Counted from the first letter of the stretch, positions 1 to 8,983 are shown. The stretch: 50,917 nucleotides of DNA from Acidovorax sp. (GCF_027492855.1 NZ_JAPUDY010000087.1:1-50917), one strand, 5' to 3'. Made by a program: numbers and translations. Notes: a model not told the origin generated them from the letters alone.

Positions 1-518
1 AGCCGCAGGCCGCCGCCGCAGCGCATGCCGCTGCCGATGCCGCTGTGGCCGGTGTGGAAGATGGCGGGCATGCCGTATTCGGCGATCACCTCGTAGATGG
101 GCCAGGCCATCTTGTCGTAGGGGTGGTAAGCCTGCACCGTCGGGTGGAACTTGAAGCCCTTGATGCCGTGCTCCTCGATCAGGCGGCGCGCCTCGCGTGC
201 GCCCATCTTGCCCTTGTGCGGGTCGATGCTGGCGAAGGCAATCATCATGTCGCTGTTGGCCTTGGCGGCCTCGGCAATCTCTTCGTTGGGGATGCGGCGG
301 CGGCCCATCTTGGACTCGGCGTCCACGGTGAACATCACGAGGCCGATCTTCTGCTCGCGGTAATAGGCCACCGTCTCGGCAATCGTGGGGCGGCGGCCGT
401 TCTTGAAATATTTGTCGGCGGCGCGGTCGTATTCTTCGCCGTAGTTGTCGAACGGGTTCCAGCAGCTCACCTCGGCGTGGGTGTGGATGTCGATGGCAAT
501 CAGATTTTCGTGGTCCAT
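1..518 (-). CDS. Amidohydrolase-2 family protein, CouO-like (3' end outside window)
   Basis: Reading leftward from ATG at 518, behind AGGAGA seven bases upstream, the frame is open to the window edge (about 172 codons; C-terminus missing). It begins MDHENLIAIDIHTHAEVSC, giving the metal-binding HxH (IDIHTH) of the amidohydrolase superfamily. Further on come VMFTVDAES, IAFASIDPHKG and GIKGFKFHP, typical of the COG2159 group, then a second metal-site stretch, PAIFHTGHSG. In Rhodococcus coumarate catabolism such a protein (CouO) hydrolyses the aryl beta-ketoacyl-CoA made by an SDR. Here an enoyl-CoA hydratase, a feruloyl-CoA synthase and an SDR lie just across a divergent promoter region, so the same job is likely. 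The family call is firm; the substrate is inferred from neighbours. Confidence 0.8.
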   Translation of the reverse strand, partial: MDHENLIAIDIHTHAEVSCWNPFDNYGEEYDRAADKYFKNGRRPTIAETVAYYREQKIGLVMFTVDAESKMGRRRIPNEEIAEAAKANSDMMIAFASIDPHKGKMGAREARRLIEEHGIKGFKFHPTVQAYHPYDKMAWPIYEVIAEYGMPAIFHTGHSGIGSGMRCGGGLR

Positions 519-640
519 GCGTGTCTCCTGGGTTGTCCTGAGTGGGCGCTCCCGTCCGGGTCGATTCTCCCGCAGCATGCGCCACGAAACATGACACAAG
601 TCAAGGGTAAACACCGACGGAAAATGAACTGGAATCGCTT

Positions 641-669
641 GAATTGATTATTAACTATAACCACAATTC
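641..669. promoter_or_regulatory. Possible operator in the divergent hydroxycinnamate promoter region
   Basis: The 158-base gap between the amidohydrolase and the enoyl-CoA hydratase becomes AT-rich at 640-670. It contains inverted half-sites GAATTG (641-646) and CAATTC (664-669) and a TATAAC box at 656-661. A two-way regulator site is plausible, but no regulator gene is adjacent and no -35 box at proper spacing was found. Confidence 0.3.
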
Positions 670-676
670 GTTTTAC

Positions 677-1474
677 ATGAAAGCCTCTATGACCCATCCA
701 GACATCCATTTCGAACTGCGCGGCGACCACCAGGAAGTGGCCGTGATCCGCCTGGCCCGCGCAGCCAAGCGCAATGCGCTGAGCGACAGTCTGATCCTTG
801 CGCTGCGCGACCTGTTCGAAACCATGCCCGCCACCGTGCGCGCTGCCGTCATCGACGGCGACGGCCCCCACTTCTGCGCGGGGTTGGACCTGTCGGAGCT
901 CAAAGAACGCGACGCCGGCCAGGGCCTGCACCACTCACGCATGTGGCATGCCGCGCTGGAGCGCGTGCAGTACGGCCCCGTGCCCGTGATCGCCGCGCTG
1001 CATGGTGCCGTGGTGGGCGGCGGGCTGGAGCTGGCGAGCAGCTGCCACATCCGCGTGGCCGATGAATCCACGTTCTACGCGCTGCCTGAAGGCTCGCGCG
1101 GCATCTTCGTGGGCGGAGGCGGTGCGGTGCGCATCCCCAAGCTCATTGGCGCTGCGCGCATGACGGACATGATGCTCACCGGCCGCGTGTACAACGCGCA
1201 GGATGGCGAGCGCGTGGGCTTTGCCCAGTACCTCGTGCCCGAGGGCCAGGCCTTCAACAAGGCCTTCGAGCTGGCCGTGCGCGTGGCGCAGAACGCGCCG
1301 CTGACCAACTACGCCCTCATGCACGCCCTGCCACGCATCGCCGAGCAGCCCGCCGACCAGGGCTTCTTCACCGAGGCCATGATGGCGGCGATTGCCCAAA
1401 GCGCCCCGGAGGCCAAGTCCCGCCTCGCGGACTTCCTCGAAGGCCGCGCCGCCAAGGTTCGCAAGGAGGATTGA
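677..1474 (+). CDS. Enoyl-CoA hydratase / crotonase family protein (hydroxycinnamoyl-CoA hydratase candidate)
   Basis: About 265 residues from ATG 677; ATG 689 (MTHPDIHFELRG) is equally possible and neither has a strong ribosome site. The crotonase fold is clear. HFCAGLDL supplies the first oxyanion-hole segment and HGAVVGGGLELA the second, and the acid/base glutamates of true hydratases are present (GGGLELA and YALPEGSRG). It should hydrate the double bond of feruloyl- or coumaroyl-CoA. With a downstream SDR and an upstream CouO-like hydrolase, the beta-oxidation-like shortening route looks likelier than direct retro-aldol release of vanillin, but sequence alone does not separate the two. 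Its stop lies 4 bases before the next start, so it is probably co-transcribed with fcs. Confidence 0.85.
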   Translation: MKASMTHPDIHFELRGDHQEVAVIRLARAAKRNALSDSLILALRDLFETMPATVRAAVIDGDGPHFCAGLDLSELKERDAGQGLHHSRMWHAALERVQYGPVPVIAALHGAVVGGGLELASSCHIRVADESTFYALPEGSRGIFVGGGGAVRIPKLIGAARMTDMMLTGRVYNAQDGERVGFAQYLVPEGQAFNKAFELAVRVAQNAPLTNYALMHALPRIAEQPADQGFFTEAMMAAIAQSAPEAKSRLADFLEGRAAKVRKED

Positions 1475-1478
1475 TGCC

Positions 1479-3341
1479 ATGAGTGCCGCCACCCCGCACC
1501 GTTATCGCCCCGTGAATTTCGGCGTCACCCGCGTGAGCCTGCGCGACGATGCACCGGGCGTGCGCTACCTGCAGGCCGACCTGCCCCTGGGCGCGTTTGC
1601 CCGGCGGGTGACGGACTACCTGGTGCATTGGGCCGAGGCTACGCCCGACCACAGCTTTCTGGCGCGCCGCGAGCAGCTTGCCGGGGGCACAACCGGCGAC
1701 TGGCAACATGTCACTTACGCCCAGGCGCTCGCCGCCGCCCGCAGCATCGGCCAGGCGCTGCTCGACCGAGGCCTGAGCCCCGAGCGCCCGGTGGTGGTGC
1801 TGAGCGAGAACACACTGGAGCACGCGCTGCTGGCACTGGGCTGCATCTACGCCGGTGTGCCCTACTGCCCCGTGTCGCCCGCCTATGCCACCGTGAGCCA
1901 GGACTACGACAAGCTGCGCCATGTCATGGCCACCCTCACCCCCGGTCTGGTGTTTGCCGCCGATGGAGCCCGCTACGGCAAGGCGATTCAGGCCACCGTG
2001 GCAGCCGATGTGGAAGTGATCCTGGCCCAGGGCGCCATCGAAGGCCGCCCAACCAGCAGCTTCCAGAGCCTGCGCGACACCATCGCCACACCGGCCGTGG
2101 ACGCCGCCATGCACGCCACCGGCCCCGGCACCATCGTGAAGTTCCTGTTCACCAGCGGCTCCACCAAGATGCCCAAGCCGGTGATCAACACCCAGCGCAT
2201 GTGGTGCGCCAACCTGCAGCAGATCACGCTGTCGCTGCCCGTGCTGGCCGAAGCGCCGCCCGTGCTGGTGGACTGGCTGCCGTGGAACCACACCTTTGGC
2301 AGCAACCACAACTTCGGCCTCACGCTGCAGCATGGCGGCACGCTCTACATCGACGACGGCAAGCCCACGGCCGGGCTGATCGGTGAGACGCTGCGCAACC
2401 TGCGCGAGATCGCGCCCACGGTGTATTTCAACGTGCCCACGGGCTTCGAGATGATCGCCCAGGCCATGAAAACCGACACCGCGCTGCGCGACAAACTGCT
2501 GTCGCGCGTGCGCATGTTTTTTTATTCCGGCGCGGGCCTGGCCCAGCCGGTGTGGGACAGCCTGCACGCCACACAAGAGGCTGCCATTGGCGAGCGCATC
2601 GTGATGTGCACAGGCCTCGGGATGACCGAATCGGCGCCTTCGGCCATGTTCTGCAACAGCCCCGACGTGCGTTCGGGCCACATCGGCGCACCCGTGCCCG
2701 GCATGGTGCTCAAGCTCGTGGATGTGGAAGGCAAAACCGAGGTGCGCTACCGCGGCCCCAACGTGACGCCCGGCTACTGGCGCTCGGACGCCGCCACGCG
2801 CGATGCCTTTGACGACGAAGGCTATTTGTGCACGGGCGATGCGGTGAAATGGATCGACGAGAACGACATCCACCGGGGCCTGGCGTTTGACGGCCGCATT
2901 GCCGAAGACTTCAAGCTCTCCACCGGCACTTTTGTGAGCGTGGGGCCGATGCGCGCCAAGATCATCGTGGCGGGCGCACCCTACATCCAGGACGTGGTGC
3001 TGACCGGCCTGAACATGAAGGAAGTGGGCGCGCTGCTGTTCCCCTCGCCCGCTTGCCGCGAGGTCGCTGGCCTGGGCCCGGATGCGCCATGGTCGGACGT
3101 GGTGGCCCACCCCGCCGTGCGCCAGCGCATCGAGGCCGTGCTGGACGAACTGGCCCGCGAAGCCACCGGCAGCGCGAGCCGCGTGGCCCGCGCACTCTTG
3201 ATGACGGAGCCGCCCTCCATCGACAAGGGCGAGATCACCGACAAGGGCTCGGTCAACCAGCGCGCCGTGCTCAAGCACCGCGAGGCGCTGGTCACGGCCT
3301 TGCACGACGGCTCTGCGCCGCACATTCTTCTTGCGTCCTGA
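1479..3341 (+). CDS. fcs: Feruloyl-CoA synthase
   Basis: 620 residues, the usual size for Fcs, of the ANL (acyl/aryl-CoA ligase) superfamily. The start is ATG 1479 behind AAGGAGG; the frame is open further upstream, but that part overlaps the hydratase gene. Visible motifs are the P-loop FLFTSGSTKMPKPV (about residue 220), the adenylate-binding YSGAGLAQP and GLGMTES, and the hinge-side YLCTGDAVKW with RIAEDFKLSTG, where the terminal-domain lysine region sits. It ligates CoA to ferulate, coumarate or caffeate using ATP, committing the acid to side-chain shortening. It is the second gene of the hydratase operon. Confidence 0.88.
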   Translation: MSAATPHRYRPVNFGVTRVSLRDDAPGVRYLQADLPLGAFARRVTDYLVHWAEATPDHSFLARREQLAGGTTGDWQHVTYAQALAAARSIGQALLDRGLSPERPVVVLSENTLEHALLALGCIYAGVPYCPVSPAYATVSQDYDKLRHVMATLTPGLVFAADGARYGKAIQATVAADVEVILAQGAIEGRPTSSFQSLRDTIATPAVDAAMHATGPGTIVKFLFTSGSTKMPKPVINTQRMWCANLQQITLSLPVLAEAPPVLVDWLPWNHTFGSNHNFGLTLQHGGTLYIDDGKPTAGLIGETLRNLREIAPTVYFNVPTGFEMIAQAMKTDTALRDKLLSRVRMFFYSGAGLAQPVWDSLHATQEAAIGERIVMCTGLGMTESAPSAMFCNSPDVRSGHIGAPVPGMVLKLVDVEGKTEVRYRGPNVTPGYWRSDAATRDAFDDEGYLCTGDAVKWIDENDIHRGLAFDGRIAEDFKLSTGTFVSVGPMRAKIIVAGAPYIQDVVLTGLNMKEVGALLFPSPACREVAGLGPDAPWSDVVAHPAVRQRIEAVLDELAREATGSASRVARALLMTEPPSIDKGEITDKGSVNQRAVLKHREALVTALHDGSAPHILLAS

Positions 3342-3359
3342 AAGAAAGCACCCCCACCA

Positions 3360-3758
3360 ATGAGCTCCCCGCAACTCGCCACCGTGCGCCGCTACCTGGC
3401 AGCCCTGCACGCCAGCGACACCACAGGCCTTGTGGACTCCTTCGAGGCCGATGGCACCGTGGTGTCACCCTTCCTCGGGACGATGCCCGCGCACCGGTTT
3501 TTCCCCAAGCTGGCCGAGGCGTCCTCTGGCAGCGTGATCACGCCCCTGGACCTGTTCGCCAGCGTGGAGCCCTCCACCCAGGGCACGCGCGTGGCCGCCT
3601 ACTTTCGCTACGACTGGACACTCAAGGACGGAAAGGTCGTGACGTTCACCTGCGTGGACGTTTTCGACTTCGCGCCCGGCAGCGATCGCATCGCCCGCAT
3701 GACCATCATCTACGACACCCACCCGCTGCGAGAAGAAGTGGGCGACAAGTACGCCTGA
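3360..3758 (+). CDS. SnoaL/NTF2-like protein of unknown role
   Basis: 132 residues beginning MSSPQLATVRRYLAALHA. The pattern is that of NTF2-like/SnoaL folds: an N-terminal helix with LAALHASDTTGLVDSFEADGTVVSP, a central FFPKLAE segment, then beta strands (VAAYFRYDWTLKDGKVVTFTCVDVF). Such proteins can be small isomerases, hydratases or ligand-binding partners, and no catalytic pair can be assigned with confidence. It sits 18 bases after fcs and 34 before the SDR, so it is probably translated from the same message and may act on a CoA intermediate of the pathway. The function is not recognised. Confidence 0.65.
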   Translation: MSSPQLATVRRYLAALHASDTTGLVDSFEADGTVVSPFLGTMPAHRFFPKLAEASSGSVITPLDLFASVEPSTQGTRVAAYFRYDWTLKDGKVVTFTCVDVFDFAPGSDRIARMTIIYDTHPLREEVGDKYA

Positions 3759-3792
3759 GGGACCGCCCTGCACATTCCACCAAGGAGATTCC

Positions 3793-4557
3793 ATGAAGAT
3801 CGAAGGACAAGCCGCTCTCGTGACCGGCGGCGCATCAGGCCTCGGTGAGGCCACTGCGCGCGAGCTGGCGCGCCGGGGCGCCAAGGTGGCCGTGCTCGAC
3901 CGCAACGCCGAGCTGGCGGCCAAGGTCGCGGCCGAGATCAATGGCCTGGCCTGCGCTTGCGACATCACCGACCCCGCCAGCGTCACAGCCGCCATCGGCC
4001 AAGCCGCTGCCGCCCACGGCCCCGCGCGCATCCTCATGAACGTGGCCGGCGTTGGCAGCGCAAAACGCGTGGTGCAGCGCGACGGTAGCGCGGCGCCCCT
4101 CGAAGACTTCGTGCGCGTGGTCAACATCAACCTGATCGGCACCTACAACGTAAGCCGCCTGTTCGCCGCCGCCTGCAGCCAACTGCCTGTGCTCGACAAC
4201 GGCGAGCGCGGCGTGATGATGTTCACCGCCTCCGTGGCGGCCTTTGACGGCCAGGTGGGCCAGCAGGCCTACAGCGCATCGAAGGCCGGCCTGGCGGGCA
4301 TGACGCTGCCCATGGCACGCGACCTGGCGCAGCACGCCATCCGCGTGTGCACCGTGGCGCCCGGCCTGTTTGCCACGCCGCTCATGCAAGAGCTGCCCGA
4401 GGCCGTGCAGCAATCGCTTGCTGCTAGCATTCCTTTTCCACCGCGCCTGGGCAAGCCCGAAGAGTTCGCCGAGCTGGCCTGCCACATCGTGACCAACGGC
4501 CACCTCAATGGCGAGGTGATCCGCCTGGATGGTGCCCTGCGCATGGCGCCCCGCTGA
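3793..4557 (+). CDS. Short-chain dehydrogenase/reductase, 3-hydroxyacyl-CoA dehydrogenase type
   Basis: 254 residues, behind AAGGAG. It is a classical SDR: nucleotide motif TGGASGLGEATA at residues 11-22, structural NVAG, catalytic Ser in FTASVAAFDG, and YSASKAG giving the Tyr/Lys pair. The sequence resembles HSD10-type (type II) 3-hydroxyacyl-CoA dehydrogenases. In this operon it would oxidise the 3-hydroxy-3-arylpropionyl-CoA made by the hydratase to the beta-keto thioester, the substrate expected for the CouO-like amidohydrolase. CouN plays this part in Rhodococcus. NAD is the likelier cofactor because an acidic residue ends the second strand (AVLDRN). Confidence 0.8.
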   Translation: MKIEGQAALVTGGASGLGEATARELARRGAKVAVLDRNAELAAKVAAEINGLACACDITDPASVTAAIGQAAAAHGPARILMNVAGVGSAKRVVQRDGSAAPLEDFVRVVNINLIGTYNVSRLFAAACSQLPVLDNGERGVMMFTASVAAFDGQVGQQAYSASKAGLAGMTLPMARDLAQHAIRVCTVAPGLFATPLMQELPEAVQQSLAASIPFPPRLGKPEEFAELACHIVTNGHLNGEVIRLDGALRMAPR

Positions 4558-4617
4558 CTTCCCCGCTTGCCGTTCCTTTACCGTTCATCCACCAAAGACA
4601 CAACAGGAGACATCGCC

Positions 4618-5607
4618 ATGACCACCACACGCCGTCAATTTGTTCAGGCCCTTGGCGCCAGCGCCGCACTGGGCGCACTGCACCCGCTCACCGCCCACGC
4701 GCAGGTGGACCAGGTCAAGGTGTACTTCGGTTTTCCGGCCGGCAGCTCGGGCGACACCGTGGCCCGCCGCGTGGCCGAGAAGTGGGGCGGCACGGCGTTC
4801 AGCAAGAACGCTGGCGTGGTGGAGAACAAGCCGGGCGCAGGCGGCCGCATTGCGCTGGAGACGCTGAAATCCGCCCCCGCCGACGGCTCGGTGCTGGCGC
4901 TGGCCCAGGTGTCGGCCATTGCCAACTACCCGCACATCTACAGCAAGATGAACTACACCGACAAGGACTTCGCGCCCGTGTCGATCGGCGCCATCATGCA
5001 CCACGGCCTGGCCGTGGGCCCCATGGTGCCTGCCAACGTGAAGACGGTGAAGGACTTCCTGGCCTGGGCCAAGGCCAACCCCAAGGACGCGAGCTACGGC
5101 TCGCCCGGTGCGGGCTCCACGCCCCACTTCCTGGGCGCACTGCTGGGCATCAGCAGCGGCGTGGACCTGCGCCACGTGCCTTACCGTGGCTCCATCCCCG
5201 GCGTGACGGACGTGGTGGGCGGACAGATCGCCGCCATGGTCACCCCACACGGTGACTTCATCGCCAACTACAAGGCGGGCAAGCTGCGCATTCTGGCCAC
5301 CTCGGGGCCCAAGCGCTCCATCTACGTGCCCGATGTGCCCACGTTTGCCGAGCAGGGCTTCCCCGAGCTGACCACGGAAGAGTGGTTCGGCTTCTACGCC
5401 CCGGCCGCCACCCCCAAGCCCATCATCACCGCCGCCAACGCCGCCATCAACGCAGCGCTGAAGGAAAAGTCGGTCATCGACAGCCTGGCCATCGTGGGCC
5501 TGATCCCACACGGCACCACGCCCGAAGAAATGGCCCGCTGGCAAAAGGCCGAATACGACAGCTGGGGCCCGCTGATCAAGAAGATCGGCTTTACCGCAGA
5601 GTCTTGA
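4618..5607 (+). CDS. Tripartite tricarboxylate transporter (TTT) substrate-binding protein, Bug family
   Basis: 329 residues from ATG 4618, behind CAGGAGA. The N-terminus MTTTRRQFVQALGASAALGA, ending in AHAQ, looks like a Tat signal peptide with cleavage near residue 28. The mature part has Bug-family landmarks: VYFGFPAGSSGDTVARRVAEKWG, the ENKPGAGGRIALETLKSAPADG loop and the C-terminal TPEEMARWQKAEYDSWGPLIKKIGF. Bug proteins bind carboxylates in the periplasm, and this one probably collects an aromatic acid for the cluster. No TctA or TctB membrane genes lie beside it, so it would rely on a remote permease, as orphan Bug proteins in this family usually do. Confidence 0.85.
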   Translation: MTTTRRQFVQALGASAALGALHPLTAHAQVDQVKVYFGFPAGSSGDTVARRVAEKWGGTAFSKNAGVVENKPGAGGRIALETLKSAPADGSVLALAQVSAIANYPHIYSKMNYTDKDFAPVSIGAIMHHGLAVGPMVPANVKTVKDFLAWAKANPKDASYGSPGAGSTPHFLGALLGISSGVDLRHVPYRGSIPGVTDVVGGQIAAMVTPHGDFIANYKAGKLRILATSGPKRSIYVPDVPTFAEQGFPELTTEEWFGFYAPAATPKPIITAANAAINAALKEKSVIDSLAIVGLIPHGTTPEEMARWQKAEYDSWGPLIKKIGFTAES

Positions 5608-5702
5608 TGCCCCCTTGAGGGGTGACGACGCCACCCGTGGCTTGGCAAAGCCAGCTCCACGGTGGTGCTCACCCAGGCCACGCCAGTTTTGCGACTTCAA
5701 GC

Positions 5703-5757
5703 AAAAATGGCCTCTAGCGCTTATTCAATAAGCGCTAACAGCTATTAATTTAATAGC
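5703..5757 (+). repeat. Comamonadaceae double-hairpin repeat, copy 1
   Basis: Two adjoining palindromes: TAGCGCTTAT / ATAAGCGCTA (5715-5724 and 5728-5737, perfect) and GCTATTAA / TTAATAGC (5741-5748 and 5750-5757, perfect). They are preceded by AAAATGGCC. The element lies between the Bug gene and the esterase gene. Related copies occur near 16444, 33361, 35033 and 45927. Confidence 0.85.
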
Positions 5758-5847
5758 AAACAAATTCTACCCCCTGTTCCCTGCCCACAGCGCTGCGAGG
5801 CCACGCTGTGAGCGCCCTTGCGCCTCGACCATCCAGGAGACATACGC

Positions 5848-7575
5848 ATGACGACAAGAAAACACCGTGCCCCTGCGTCGGCACCGAGGCTGATCGCACT
5901 GGCTGCAACACTGCTGCTGGCCTGTGGCGGATCGAAGGCAGAGCTGCCCCAGCTCAGCGCCGCCCAGCCAGCGGCCCTGCAGTCGTGCACCACGCTGGCC
6001 ACCAGCCTGGCCTTGCCCGACACGCGCATCACCTCGGCCGAACTGGTGCCCGAGGGCCCGCTGACACTGCAGAACCTGGTCACCCAAGTACCCGCGCACT
6101 GCCTCGTCAAGGGCAAGATGAAGGAGCGCACCGGCCCCGTGGATGGCGCCAGCTACGCCATCGGCTTCGAGATTCGGATGCCCGTGGCCTGGAACGGCCG
6201 TTTTCTGCACCAGGCCAACGGCGGCCTGGATGGCAGCGTGGTGACTGCACTGGGCGCGGTGAGCGGGGCCGCACCCATCGCACCCGGCCTGGTGCAAGGT
6301 TTTGCCGTGCTCAGTTCGGACGCGGGCCATGGCGCACCCTCACCCTTCTTTGGCCTGGACCCGCAGGCCCGGCTGGACTACGGCTACCAGGCCGTGGCCA
6401 CGCTCACACCCATGGCCAAGCGCCTGATCCAAAGCGCCTACGGCAAGGCCCCTGACCGCTCGTACATCGCGGGCTGCTCCAACGGCGGGCGCCACGCCAT
6501 GGTGGCGGCATCGCGCCATGCCGACGCATACGACGGCGTGCTGGCTGGAAACCCTGGTTTCAGCCTGCCCAAGGCGGCCACCGCACAGCTCTGGAAGGCG
6601 CAGCAGTACGCCCAGGTCGCATCCAAGGATGCCAGCGGCCAGCCCGATCTGGCCACTGCCGTGACCCCGGCCGAGTTCAAGCTCGTCAGCAGCAAAATTG
6701 TGGCCCGATGCGACGCACTCGATGGCGTGGCCGACGGCCAGGTGAACGACGTGGCGGCCTGCCAGGCGGCCTTCAACCTGCAGACCGACGTGCCCACCTG
6801 CTCCGGCGCGCGCGACGGATCGTGCCTCTCCAGCGAGCAAAAATCCGTTCTGACCCGCATCTTTGCTGGCCCCAAAAACAGCAAGGGCGAGGCGCTGTAC
6901 ACCGGCACCTGGTTCGACCCCGGCATGGCAGGGAGCAACTTCGCGTTCTGGCACTTCAATGCGCCCGCCACGCGCGACGCCGGGGCCGTGGCCTTCCTCT
7001 TCACATCGCCCCCCGCCACGGTGGCCGCTTTCAAGGCCACCGCGGGTCTGCAGTACGCGCTGAACTTCAGCATGGAAACGGACTACCCCAAGATGTTCGC
7101 CACCACGGCGCCATACGACGAGGCCCCCTGGTCGTACATGACACCGCCCAATGCCAACCGCCTGGACACCCTTAAGAACCGGGGCGCAAAAATGATCGTT
7201 TTCCATGGCGTGGCGGATGGCGTTTTTTCACCCGTGGACACCGCGAACTGGATGGACAGCCTGCAGGCCAGCCATGGTGGCAAGGCCGATGCATTTGCAC
7301 GCCTCTTCCTTGTGCCCGGCATGAACCACTGCTCGGGCGGCCAGGCCACCGATCAATTCGACATGCTGGCCCCGCTGGTGGCCTGGGTCGAGCAAGGCAA
7401 GGCACCCGACAGCGTGACCGCCCGCGCACGCGGTGCAGGCGCCAACCTGGTCAACGCCGAGCTGCCCGCCAGTTGGTCCGCCGACCGCAGCCGACCGCTG
7501 TGTGTGTACCCCAAGGTCGCGCGCTACAGCGGGACGGGGGATGTGGAGAGTGCGGGCAGTTTTAGCTGTAAGTGA
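5848..7575 (+). CDS. Tannase/feruloyl esterase family protein
   Basis: 575 residues from ATG 5848 behind CAGGAGA. The N-terminus has a hydrophobic export segment ending LLLACGG, so it may be a lipoprotein or a secreted protein. The family signature is complete: nucleophile Ser in AGCSNGGRHA (near residue 215), Asp in FHGVADGVFSP and His in VPGMNHCSGG. The Cys before Ser and the Cys after His form the CS-D-HC pattern in which a disulfide joins the catalytic residues. The enzyme would cleave feruloyl or galloyl esters outside the cytoplasm, supplying free acid to the cluster. It is separated from the Bug gene by a hairpin repeat, so it may have its own promoter; a terminator follows. Confidence 0.85.
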   Translation: MTTRKHRAPASAPRLIALAATLLLACGGSKAELPQLSAAQPAALQSCTTLATSLALPDTRITSAELVPEGPLTLQNLVTQVPAHCLVKGKMKERTGPVDGASYAIGFEIRMPVAWNGRFLHQANGGLDGSVVTALGAVSGAAPIAPGLVQGFAVLSSDAGHGAPSPFFGLDPQARLDYGYQAVATLTPMAKRLIQSAYGKAPDRSYIAGCSNGGRHAMVAASRHADAYDGVLAGNPGFSLPKAATAQLWKAQQYAQVASKDASGQPDLATAVTPAEFKLVSSKIVARCDALDGVADGQVNDVAACQAAFNLQTDVPTCSGARDGSCLSSEQKSVLTRIFAGPKNSKGEALYTGTWFDPGMAGSNFAFWHFNAPATRDAGAVAFLFTSPPATVAAFKATAGLQYALNFSMETDYPKMFATTAPYDEAPWSYMTPPNANRLDTLKNRGAKMIVFHGVADGVFSPVDTANWMDSLQASHGGKADAFARLFLVPGMNHCSGGQATDQFDMLAPLVAWVEQGKAPDSVTARARGAGANLVNAELPASWSADRSRPLCVYPKVARYSGTGDVESAGSFSCK

Positions 7576-7593
7576 TGGGGGATTGGAAGTGCG

Positions 7594-7618
7594 AAGCCCG
7601 GCTTGTGCCGGGCTTTTT
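7594..7618 (+). terminator. Rho-independent terminator after the esterase gene
   Basis: Stem AAGCCCGGC / GCCGGGCTT with a 4-base loop, followed by a T run ending near 7619. It lies 19 bases after the esterase stop. Confidence 0.85.
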
Positions 7619-7733
7619 TCTTTGTGCGAGGTGTTGACCAGCAGACCTGCTTGGTGAACTCGCAGAAGTTCACGACTTTTCAGCCAGAGCTACACATCAG
7701 TGAGACGCTACCCCTGTTGCCTCATAGGTCCCC

Positions 7734-7755
7734 GCATCAGAACCGCATCTGATGC
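7734..7755. repeat. Short perfect inverted repeat at the island edge
   Basis: GCATCAGA (7734-7741) faces TCTGATGC (7748-7755), just beyond the stop of the leftward methyltransferase. It could form a stem in that message, but no T run follows. The rest of 7620-7759 shows nothing recognisable. Confidence 0.4.
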
Positions 7756-7759
7756 AAGA

Positions 7760-8953
7760 CTATTGGCGCAAGCGAAGAAAGTCAAAGCCTCCGCCGCCCT
7801 GCCAGTCAACCGAGGAAGAGATACCACCTTGCTCGCCATCAACGACCTTTCGTAGGCGTACAGCAGCAACAGTTGCAGCGTGTTCGCCCGCTTCAACACC
7901 GACAAATCGCCGGTTTGTTTTCAACGCTACAGCTCCTGTGGTTCCCGATCCAAGGTAAGGATCCAAGACCAAATCTCCCGGGTTGCTCGCGATCTGAAGA
8001 ATCCGCGCCAAGAGTGCTTCAGGCTTTGGCGTATCAAACGGCGGTTCTCCAGGAAAAAGCGTCTGGATGTGCTTCTTTGCGTGGTCGTTTGTGCCAACAT
8101 CGTTGGCGGTCCATAGAGTCTCTGGTGTGAGACCGCGTCGCGATGCAGAAAGAAACTTCTTGAGGCGAGGAACGCCAAGACCGTCTTTGCCAAACCAAAC
8201 GTTCCCCTGCGCAATCTCTAGCTCCATGCGTTGCTGGTTGTAGACCCAACACCTTCCATTTGGGGGGGTATGTTTGCGGCCGTTTGGCGCAGTTATTACA
8301 TAAAACTGAGAAGGTACGGCATGCCCAGCCTGTACGTTTGCAGAGACGGACTGCCACGGCCCACGAGGGTCATCATCGTGATTGACGTAACGGCCGCGCA
8401 CATCCTCCGTCATAGTCAAACCATTGCGAGTTTGCGAGAACCTCCGAGGGTTCTTTGCGTATACAAGTAAGTACTCGTGGTTATTGGAAAAGGCTTTCCT
8501 ATTTTCCCGAGTAGTCCGCTGTTGCCAGATGACCGTGGTGACAAACTTATCTCGGCCGATTAAGCGGTCCACGGCCACCTTGAGGTAGTGCACTTCATTG
8601 TCATCAATCGAAACCCATACGCTTCCATCCTCCGCCAGAAGCTCCCATACCTTCTTAACTCGAACGGCGACATCTCGTAGCCACTCCTCGTGGCCCGCGT
8701 CATCGTCGTAGTGCGTGAAGCGCTCACCGGTACGATAAGGTGGGTCCATGTAAGCACACTTCACACGGCCGCCTATGCTTGGGCCAAGACACGCCATAGC
8801 CGCTATGTTCTCGCCATGCACCACACAGTTCTCGGTGCCCGAGAGACCGTAGGACCAGCGCTTCACTGGAACAAGACGGGTAGTACCCAGGTCAACCACA
8901 CTAGGTTCCGTGCGCGAACGCTCTGGTGCATTCCGCGATGTGAGGTCGTTCAT
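7760..8953 (-). CDS. DNA methyltransferase, beta-class N6-adenine/N4-cytosine type
   Basis: 397 residues. The catalytic motif DPPY comes first (CAYMDPPYRTG, about residue 70) and the AdoMet-binding motif last (LVLDPYLGSGTTGAVAL, about residue 333). This is the beta-class order of the N6_N4_Mtase family. Motif X-like ETLW and the CHASE of aromatic residues around VWVSIDDNE fit the same family. The gene starts 30 bases from the divergent second methyltransferase and has clearly lower GC than the catabolic genes to its left. With the PLD nuclease it probably forms a restriction-modification set, methylating one strand of a non-palindromic site. Whether it modifies A or C cannot be told from sequence. 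Confidence 0.85.
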   Translation of the reverse strand: MNDLTSRNAPERSRTEPSVVDLGTTRLVPVKRWSYGLSGTENCVVHGENIAAMACLGPSIGGRVKCAYMDPPYRTGERFTHYDDDAGHEEWLRDVAVRVKKVWELLAEDGSVWVSIDDNEVHYLKVAVDRLIGRDKFVTTVIWQQRTTRENRKAFSNNHEYLLVYAKNPRRFSQTRNGLTMTEDVRGRYVNHDDDPRGPWQSVSANVQAGHAVPSQFYVITAPNGRKHTPPNGRCWVYNQQRMELEIAQGNVWFGKDGLGVPRLKKFLSASRRGLTPETLWTANDVGTNDHAKKHIQTLFPGEPPFDTPKPEALLARILQIASNPGDLVLDPYLGSGTTGAVALKTNRRFVGVEAGEHAATVAAVRLRKVVDGEQGGISSSVDWQGGGGFDFLRLRQ

Positions 8954-8983
8954 ACGATACCCTATGATTTTGATTTGTAACCC

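Noticed and set aside
1368-3410. 680-codon open frame on the minus strand opposite fcs
   Set aside because: It is an Ala/Gly/His-rich antisense shadow of a high-GC gene, with no domain. The same applies to long antisense frames opposite the SDR, Bug, liv, SBP and metH genes.
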